Of a DNA stretch of 64,000 nt, positions 59,187 to 64,000 are shown in pieces. The position numbers were made by a program, and so were the translations under genes. Under the pieces are notes generated by a model. The model ran no database searches and had not been told where the DNA came from. It was given only the letters and a program-made list of their open reading frames with translations. The stretch comes from Leptothoe spongobia TAU-MAC 1115. GTDB taxonomy: Bacteria > Cyanobacteriota > Cyanobacteriia > Phormidesmidales > Phormidesmidaceae. Numbering within the stretch: the first letter of the stretch is position 1; every line of letters starts with the position of its first letter. The stretch is taken from the NCBI RefSeq assembly GCF_018739885.1, contig NZ_JADOES010000008.1, positions 1-64,000 on the forward strand. The letters are read 5' to 3'.

Positions 59187-59558
59187 ATGCCTATAGACAT
59201 TCAGCCCGCTCCCAAACAAGATGTCGGCGTTTACATGCCCTACTACCAAGGCAATAAACGTAAAGCACTCCCCTATGCCATTGGCCTATATAAACGTGGC
59301 AATCTTGAAGGCGAGCGCCGCATTGAAGGCGGTGAGAGCATTGCTTTTTTAGCCACATGGAATGTTTCGATGCTACCGGCCGACTTGACTCAATGTCGGA
59401 TGCAGTTCGATGGTGATGCTGATCTCACCTACGAAATCACCATGGCCACATTTGAATTTGTAGATTTCTTGATCGATGTGGTTACCGCTATGCGACTAAA
59501 ACGGTCTCCCGATTTTTCCAAAACCTTTTATCGAAAACTCCTCAGGGTCGACGAGTAA
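59187..59558 (+). CDS. ebsA: EbsA-like conserved cyanobacterial protein
   Basis: A 123-residue soluble protein with the block GVYMPYYQGNKRKALPYAIG and RIEGGESIAFLATWNVSMLP. From memory these match EbsA, a small cyanobacterial factor that works with type IV pilus machinery and controls biofilm formation. No membrane segment is visible. It is divergent from the GT2 gene. The identification lacks alignment support. Confidence 0.6.
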   Translation: MPIDIQPAPKQDVGVYMPYYQGNKRKALPYAIGLYKRGNLEGERRIEGGESIAFLATWNVSMLPADLTQCRMQFDGDADLTYEITMATFEFVDFLIDVVTAMRLKRSPDFSKTFYRKLLRVDE

Positions 59559-59788
59559 CTAAACCGTGACATTAGATTCGGCACATCGGCTTGAGGGAAT
59601 ACATTGCACGACAGTCACAAAGCCTCAAGATGGTAACGCTTACGCTTGAAATAGCATGCAAGGTTACGACGCAGTGATCCCTACAAGCCCAATCAAAAGC
59701 TTCGTCAAAAGTTAACCTTTTTGCAAAATGCTAACAACTCTCCATGGCACAATAAACGGTAGCCCTATTGGTAGTTAGGAGTGATAGT

Positions 59789-60874
59789 GTGCCCAATCCA
59801 TCAAAGCACCTGCTGATTGGCTCAACAGAGCCATACAGTGGTAAGTCGGCCACCATAACAGGTCTGGCCTTGCAGCTTCAGGATCGCGGTATTGATATCG
59901 CCTACGCCAAACCTGTTGGCACTTGTCCCAGTGACGAAGCCGGTATTGATGAGGATGTCCGCTTCATTTCTAAAATCTTAAAATTACCTCCATCACGCCT
60001 AAGACCAACGCTTCTATCACTAGATGCTCAAACAATTGCGCAACAGCTAACTGACGAAAATGCTGCTATTGACCCACAGCAAATGGCCACCTACCTGGGA
60101 GGTCAGGGGGAAGACTTATTACTGATCGAGGGAACAGGTAACCTCGAAGAGGGCACCTTGTTTGGTTTATCGTTACCTCAGCTAGCCAAAATCACTGAAG
60201 CTCAGGTTATGTTGGTGGCTAGATTCCACTCGGTGCTCATTGTCGATGGCCTATTGGCAGCTAAGCAAAAACTAGGCGATCGTCTGATGGGGGTATTGAT
60301 TAACGATGTCCCAGTAGAGCAGTTGCAGGACGTCACTACTAATGTCACAGCCTGTTTGGAGCGCCATGATATCCCCGTGCTAGGGATTTTACCGAGTACA
60401 CCTCTAATGCGGAGCGTCAGCGTCGGTGAGCTAGTGCAACAGCTCAAGGCTGAGGTGCTTTGCTGCGAAGAACGGATGGATCTGATGGTTGAGAGCCTAA
60501 GTATTGGCGCGATGAATGTAAACTCAGCCCTCAAGTATTTTCGACTGGCCGATAACATGGCCGTAATTACCGGTGGTGACCGAGCTGATATCCAACTCGC
60601 TGCCTTGGAAACCGCTACTCAGTGTCTGATTTTGACTGGGCACATTGCTCCACGTCCTGACATCATCAGCCGCGCCCAAGATCTAGAAGTCCCTATTTTA
60701 TCGGTTGATTTGGATACCCTGACCACCGTTGAAATCATTGAAAAGTCATTTCAACAGGTACGTCTCCAAGAACCCATCAAAGTCCAGTGCATTCAGCTGC
60801 TGATGGAAAAACACTTCGATGTAGAACGACTAATGACTGAGCTGAATTTGTCCTCTCCTGCAGTGACTGCTTAG
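59789..60874 (+). CDS. Phosphotransacetylase-family protein (BioD-like domain plus DRTGG domain)
   Basis: I choose the GTG at 59789, which has AGGAG seven bases upstream; the frame opens seven codons earlier at a TTG. The N-terminal dethiobiotin-synthase-like P-loop domain (about 1-200) begins LIGSTEPYSGKSATITGLAL. A DRTGG domain (about 205-320) contains FRLADNMAVITGGDRADIQL. This pairing resembles the regulatory part of long Pta enzymes, but the catalytic acyltransferase domain is missing. Likely a regulatory or P-loop enzyme; exact role unknown. About 361 residues. Confidence 0.82.
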   Translation: MPNPSKHLLIGSTEPYSGKSATITGLALQLQDRGIDIAYAKPVGTCPSDEAGIDEDVRFISKILKLPPSRLRPTLLSLDAQTIAQQLTDENAAIDPQQMATYLGGQGEDLLLIEGTGNLEEGTLFGLSLPQLAKITEAQVMLVARFHSVLIVDGLLAAKQKLGDRLMGVLINDVPVEQLQDVTTNVTACLERHDIPVLGILPSTPLMRSVSVGELVQQLKAEVLCCEERMDLMVESLSIGAMNVNSALKYFRLADNMAVITGGDRADIQLAALETATQCLILTGHIAPRPDIISRAQDLEVPILSVDLDTLTTVEIIEKSFQQVRLQEPIKVQCIQLLMEKHFDVERLMTELNLSSPAVTA

Positions 60875-60965
60875 GAATAGTTGAGATACAGCAGACTAGG
60901 ATACGAGCGTAGGGACAAGGGTTTGGTAGAATTGGCCAGTCCCTTCATTCAAACTATATAAACCC

Positions 60966-61481
60966 TTGAGTCAGTCTCTTGATACTCCCATCGAATCACT
61001 TAGGGTAGATGACTTCTTGCAAGAGCTTGCTGCTATTCAGCAGTCGGGCTCAAAGCGTATAGCTATCTTAGGGTCCCGGCATGTACCTATTACTCATCTG
61101 CGGTTAATTGAGCTGATGAGTTACGCCTTGGTACTTGGTGGTAATCGTTTACTGACGTCTGGGGCAACAGGGACCAATGCCGCTGCTATCCGTGGAGCGA
61201 TGAAAGCAGACCCAAACCTGCTAACGGTTATTTTGCCGCAGAGCTTGGATCGCCAGCCCAAAGAGTCCCGAGAGCAATTAGACTCCGTCATCCACCTAGT
61301 CGAAAACTCAGCCAATGACAGACTGGAATTAGCAGAGGCCAGCTCCTTGTGCAACCAGGAGATTATCTCGCGATGTCAGCAATTAATTTGCTTTGCTTTC
61401 CACGATAGTCATACCCTGCTGCAAACCTGCAAAGATGCGGAAGATCAGCGCAAGATTGTAACGCTGTTTTACTTTGATTAA
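60966..61481 (+). CDS. SLOG/DprA-like Rossmann protein
   Basis: A 171-residue protein, TTG start, with a Rossmann core: RIAILGSRHVP, then TSGATGTNAAAIRGAM (the glycine-rich nucleotide loop) and a C-terminal LICFAFHDS. It fits the SLOG superfamily (DprA, LOG and TIR-linked nucleotide sensors). A lysine-decarboxylase-like cytokinin motif is not evident. It overlaps the MAPEG gene by eight bases. Confidence 0.6.
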   Translation: MSQSLDTPIESLRVDDFLQELAAIQQSGSKRIAILGSRHVPITHLRLIELMSYALVLGGNRLLTSGATGTNAAAIRGAMKADPNLLTVILPQSLDRQPKESREQLDSVIHLVENSANDRLELAEASSLCNQEIISRCQQLICFAFHDSHTLLQTCKDAEDQRKIVTLFYFD

Positions 61482-61923
61482 TGCTGTGAACTTACTATTG
61501 GCCCCCAACATTTTTTTGTATAGTTTGCCAATTGCGGCGTTCTTAATCTATTTGCCCTATATGTTGGTGGCGGCAGAACGGGTTAAGTTAGCTCAGTCTA
61601 TGGATAGTCCATTCGAAGTATTCAGTCAGCCTCGTTTTTATACGGATAAATTGCCAGACCATGCCAAACGAGCAAACTGGGCCCATCAAAATTCGTTTGA
61701 GTCATTTATTATCTATGCTCCGGCAGCGGTGATTGCTTATATCACAGGTCAGGAAAGTAATGCTGCTCTGATGGCAGTGATAGCTTATCTGATTGCTCGT
61801 CTGCTGTTTTCAGTTTTCTATATTTTGAATGTGGCACCGTTGCGATCGCTCATGTTTGGCATCGGTAGCCTCAGTATTTTCAGCCTCTACCTAATGAGCT
61901 GCAAAACCATCTGGCTACAATAG
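61474..61923 (+). CDS. MAPEG family membrane protein
   Basis: A 149-residue four-helix protein with [20 protein letters not shown], the conserved polar block of the MAPEG (microsomal glutathione S-transferase-like) family. The eukaryotic members conjugate glutathione or reduce lipid peroxides; bacterial roles are largely unknown. The start is TTG at 61474 (overlapping the SLOG-like gene) or GTG at 61486; both lack strong ribosome-binding sites. Confidence 0.82.
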   Translation: MINAVNLLLAPNIFLYSLPIAAFLIYLPYMLVAAERVKLAQSMDSPFEVFSQPRFYTDKLPDHAKRANWAHQNSFESFIIYAPAAVIAYITGQESNAALMAVIAYLIARLLFSVFYILNVAPLRSLMFGIGSLSIFSLYLMSCKTIWLQ

Positions 61924-61958
61924 CAACTAGTCGATTTACCCCACGATTCATTTCTCCC

Positions 61959-62450
61959 ATGGCTTCTAACTATTCCTTTGATGTCGTCAGCGACTTTGAC
62001 CGTCAAGAGCTAGTCAATGCACTTGATCAAGTGCGCCGTGAGCTCAAAAGCCGGTATGACCTCAAAGACACCAAAACAACCCTAGATCTGGGTGAAACCA
62101 ATATTGCCATCGAAACCGCCAGCGAAATGACCCTAGAAGCAGTCCATACGCTGATTCAAACCAAAGCCGCTAAGCGCAACCTGTCGATGAAAATCTTCGA
62201 CTATGGCAATATCGAAGCCGCCAGCGGAAACCGAATCAGACAAGACATTGAGTTGAAAAAAGGACTCAGTCAAGAAACCGCAAAAAAAATCTCGAAAATG
62301 ATTCGTGACAACCTGAAAAAGGTACAAGCCTCTATTCAAGGGGAGGCGGTTCGGATTTCTGCAAAGTCTAAGGATGATTTGCAAGCTGCAATCCAGCTAA
62401 TCAAAGAAGAAGACTGGCCCGTTGCTTTGCAATTTCAGAATTATCGCTAG
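61959..62450 (+). CDS. yajQ: YajQ family nucleotide-binding protein
   Basis: The 163-residue DUF520/YajQ protein begins [20 protein letters not shown] and ends [16 protein letters not shown], both fixed in the family. It has two ferredoxin-like halves. Some members bind cyclic di-GMP and regulate transcription; nucleic-acid or nucleotide binding is the general view. The gene stands alone, 35 bases after the MAPEG gene. Confidence 0.95.
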   Translation: MASNYSFDVVSDFDRQELVNALDQVRRELKSRYDLKDTKTTLDLGETNIAIETASEMTLEAVHTLIQTKAAKRNLSMKIFDYGNIEAASGNRIRQDIELKKGLSQETAKKISKMIRDNLKKVQASIQGEAVRISAKSKDDLQAAIQLIKEEDWPVALQFQNYR

Positions 62451-62488
62451 CATGCAGGATGCTTAGCAAGCCCAGTAGAGAATGCACC

Positions 62489-62971
62489 TTAAACGTCCAA
62501 CGTTAGTAATGTAGCCGTGGGCATAAAACCCAAGTCCTCATACAGTTGAATCGCCACCTTGTTTTTGCAAAACACCTGAAGACTCATCTGGGCATAGCCC
62601 TGCTCCTGAGCCCAACGTCTTGCATGGTTCATTAACCCACGCCCCAGTCCCTGCCGCCGATAGGCCGGTTCTACATAAACCAAATAAATATAAGCCTGAA
62701 GTGCTCCAGTCAGTTGATTGATAGATTGCCCTAACCAAAGACATCCTATGGCACTAGGTTGCCTCGCAGTAAAACCAACCCGTGAGGTACCAGATTTCTC
62801 TAACCACCAAAGCATTGATGGGCTTTCAAAATACAACTCAACAGTTTTAGTCAGATGTCCCAATTGAGTAGCCCCTAATTCTCCATAGGCACTTGCCATG
62901 GTCGTCACTAATCGCGAACGATCCAGACTAGAGCCCTCAATCAGTTGATATCCCTCGGGCCAGTCAGACAC
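62489..62971 (-). CDS. GNAT family N-acetyltransferase
   Basis: The acetyl-CoA loop is visible as RRQGLGRGLMNHARRWAQEQ, with YVEPAYRRQ before it and AIQLYEDLGFM near the end, the classical GNAT order. I choose the GTG at 62971 (VSDWPEGYQLIEGSSLDRSR), because the residues encoded upstream, back to an ATG at 63022, are a shadow of the short membrane-protein frame. It overlaps that frame by eight bases, suggesting coupling. About 160 residues; acceptor unknown. Confidence 0.82.
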   Translation of the reverse strand: MSDWPEGYQLIEGSSLDRSRLVTTMASAYGELGATQLGHLTKTVELYFESPSMLWWLEKSGTSRVGFTARQPSAIGCLWLGQSINQLTGALQAYIYLVYVEPAYRRQGLGRGLMNHARRWAQEQGYAQMSLQVFCKNKVAIQLYEDLGFMPTATLLTLDV

Positions 62972-63140
62972 TAAAGCTAGCGAGTAAAAAATTCCCAGCC
63001 ATAGCAAGATCCTCACCATCAATGGGAGCTGGAGCCATCATGTCGCTGGGTAGCCAAATACGTGCACTGACCGCCACCATAGCCACCAAAAAAACAATCA
63101 AAATCAGAAACGGAATCACATAGGAACGAATGATGGACAT
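62964..63140 (-). CDS. Small single-helix membrane protein
   Basis: A 58-codon frame begins at ATG 63140. It encodes one membrane helix (YVIPFLILIVFLVAMVAV) followed by an amphipathic segment with DMMAPAPIDG. It lies between the symporter gene and the GNAT gene on the same strand, 116 bases after the former and overlapping the latter by eight bases. A short symporter-associated subunit is one possibility. No family was recognised with confidence. Confidence 0.5.
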   Translation of the reverse strand: MSIIRSYVIPFLILIVFLVAMVAVSARIWLPSDMMAPAPIDGEDLAMAGNFLLASFSV

Positions 63141-63256
63141 GGTAAAGCTCTACAAATCAGGATAAATGGAAATTATGTGATGCAGTGGCAACTGTCATTA
63201 AGTATCGTAACGTTTCTTAGGCAGTGACACTAAGAGGCAAAACTTCACTGTTAAGA

Positions 63257-64000
63257 CTACAAATCGTCGTCATCTAACCCCGGTCTTGGCACAGGTGATA
63301 TGGGCTGATAATGGAGTTGGCGTAACCACCACCAGCCGCCCACAGCAATAATCAACGAACACCAGCCCAATAGTGATTTCAGCAGCAAAAAGCCACCTAC
63401 GGCGAACATTGCGCCAAACAGCAATAGTAATGCTGCTACGACTCTTTGAGACTCTAGACCCAGATTTTGCAAGGGTCTCACTCCTGTACGCTGACGCTGA
63501 CGCTGCCAACCAGGACCACCGGGGCGTACGCGCCGATAAAAGTTATCCAGGGTCTCATCAGACTCAGGGGGTGTCAGGAGCATAACGATGATCCAAACCG
63601 CAGTAGTAATGCCTGCAGTCACTAACAAGCGCAGACCAAAATCAGAAATCTTGACCACCTCTAAAACACTAGTCAGCAGGCCAATGACAAACCCGGTCAA
63701 CATGGAACTCAGCTCAGCCGCCGCATTAATGCGCCACCAGAACCAGCGCAAAATGAGTACAAGGCCAGGGCCTGTACCAATGGCAATCACCAAACGAAAA
63801 ACTGTTGCCACATCAGAAGCAAAGAACGCTGCCATTGCTCCGAAAACAGTCACCAGCACCGACGTAAGTCGCCCTACATTTACCAATTCGGACTGGGTGG
63901 CATCGGGGTTAATAAATCGACCATAGAGATCATTGGTTAAATATGAGGCACCCCAGTTGATCAGGGTGGACACAGTACTCATAAAGGCCGCAATGAGTGA
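63257..64000 (-). CDS. Sodium:solute symporter (SSS family), C-terminal part
   Basis: The gene enters from the right edge: the open frame continues past the last base, so the N-terminal half is missing. Visible are the helix-9/10 signature STLINWGASYLTNDLYGRFI and further helices GLVLILRWFWWRINAAAELS and LNLG-like C-terminal segments, then a Trp/Leu-rich end. SSS proteins couple Na+ to uptake of sugars, amino acids or other solutes. The tail DDDDL is acidic. Substrate unknown. Confidence 0.85.
   Translation of the reverse strand, partial: SLIAAFMSTVSTLINWGASYLTNDLYGRFINPDATQSELVNVGRLTSVLVTVFGAMAAFFASDVATVFRLVIAIGTGPGLVLILRWFWWRINAAAELSSMLTGFVIGLLTSVLEVVKISDFGLRLLVTAGITTAVWIIVMLLTPPESDETLDNFYRRVRPGGPGWQRQRQRTGVRPLQNLGLESQRVVAALLLLFGAMFAVGGFLLLKSLLGWCSLIIAVGGWWWLRQLHYQPISPVPRPGLDDDDL

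Overview
The window is chromosomal DNA from a cyanobacterium. It carries the phycobilisome core genes apcE, apcA, apcB and apcC, a cyanobacterial-type ATP synthase operon with a duplicated b subunit (b and b') and no beta or epsilon genes, rpaB next to radA, homogentisate phytyltransferase, psb30, a high-light-inducible protein and a cyAbrB regulator. The HIP1 octamer GCGATCGC recurs on both strands (for example at 3534, 23717 and 55216). ApcE has three linker repeats, which fits a tricylindrical phycobilisome core. The lineage cannot be fixed from sequence alone; a Leptolyngbya- or Nodosilinea-like organism is a guess.

Layout. 1-2.0 kb: start of an IS transposase at the left edge, a kinase-like gene and cbbY. 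2.1-5.8 kb: hydroxyacid reductase, tocopherol prenyltransferase, AI-2E-type permease and a DUF2288 gene. 5.8-9.5 kb: the lipid operon plsX-fabH-fabD-plsC. 9.7-13.8 kb: rpaB, divergent from radA and a cyclic-nucleotide-linked MscS channel. 15.2-21.7 kb: the atp operon. 23.5-28.3 kb: the apc genes. 28.5-31.3 kb: secreted protease, HLIP and cyAbrB. 31.6-36.9 kb: one 5.3-kb gene for an acidic Hsp70/actin-fold protein. 37.5-46.5 kb: Crp-type regulator, DUF2232 protein, CobT-like protein, tRNA-Cys, fructosamine kinase, M16 peptidase, phage-type lysozyme and a sugar ABC permease. 46.6-55.4 kb: ispF, trmD, TPR and sigma-like proteins, small enzymes, a GT9 glycosyltransferase, ispD and psb30. 55.6-64 kb: YkgJ protein, a split GDT1/UPF0016 transporter pair, a glucolipid-synthase-like GT2, EbsA-like protein, a Pta-like protein, MAPEG, YajQ, a short membrane protein, GNAT and the end of a sodium:solute symporter.

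How the genes work together. Most of the window is housekeeping: membrane lipid synthesis (plsX, fabH, fabD, plsC and the glucolipid-synthase-like GT2), energy conversion (atp operon), light harvesting and photoprotection (apc genes, psb30, hli, tocopherol synthesis, RpaB) and isoprenoid precursors (ispD, ispF). No CRISPR array, prophage cluster or biosynthetic gene cluster was seen. The least explained items are the giant acidic ASKHA-fold protein, the domesticated phage-type lysozyme with an unassigned N-terminal region, the two half-size GDT1 genes beside psb30, a putative RpaB operator between rpaB and radA, a small palindromic repeat family, and two genes of 45 and 58 codons (psb30 and a coupled membrane peptide).
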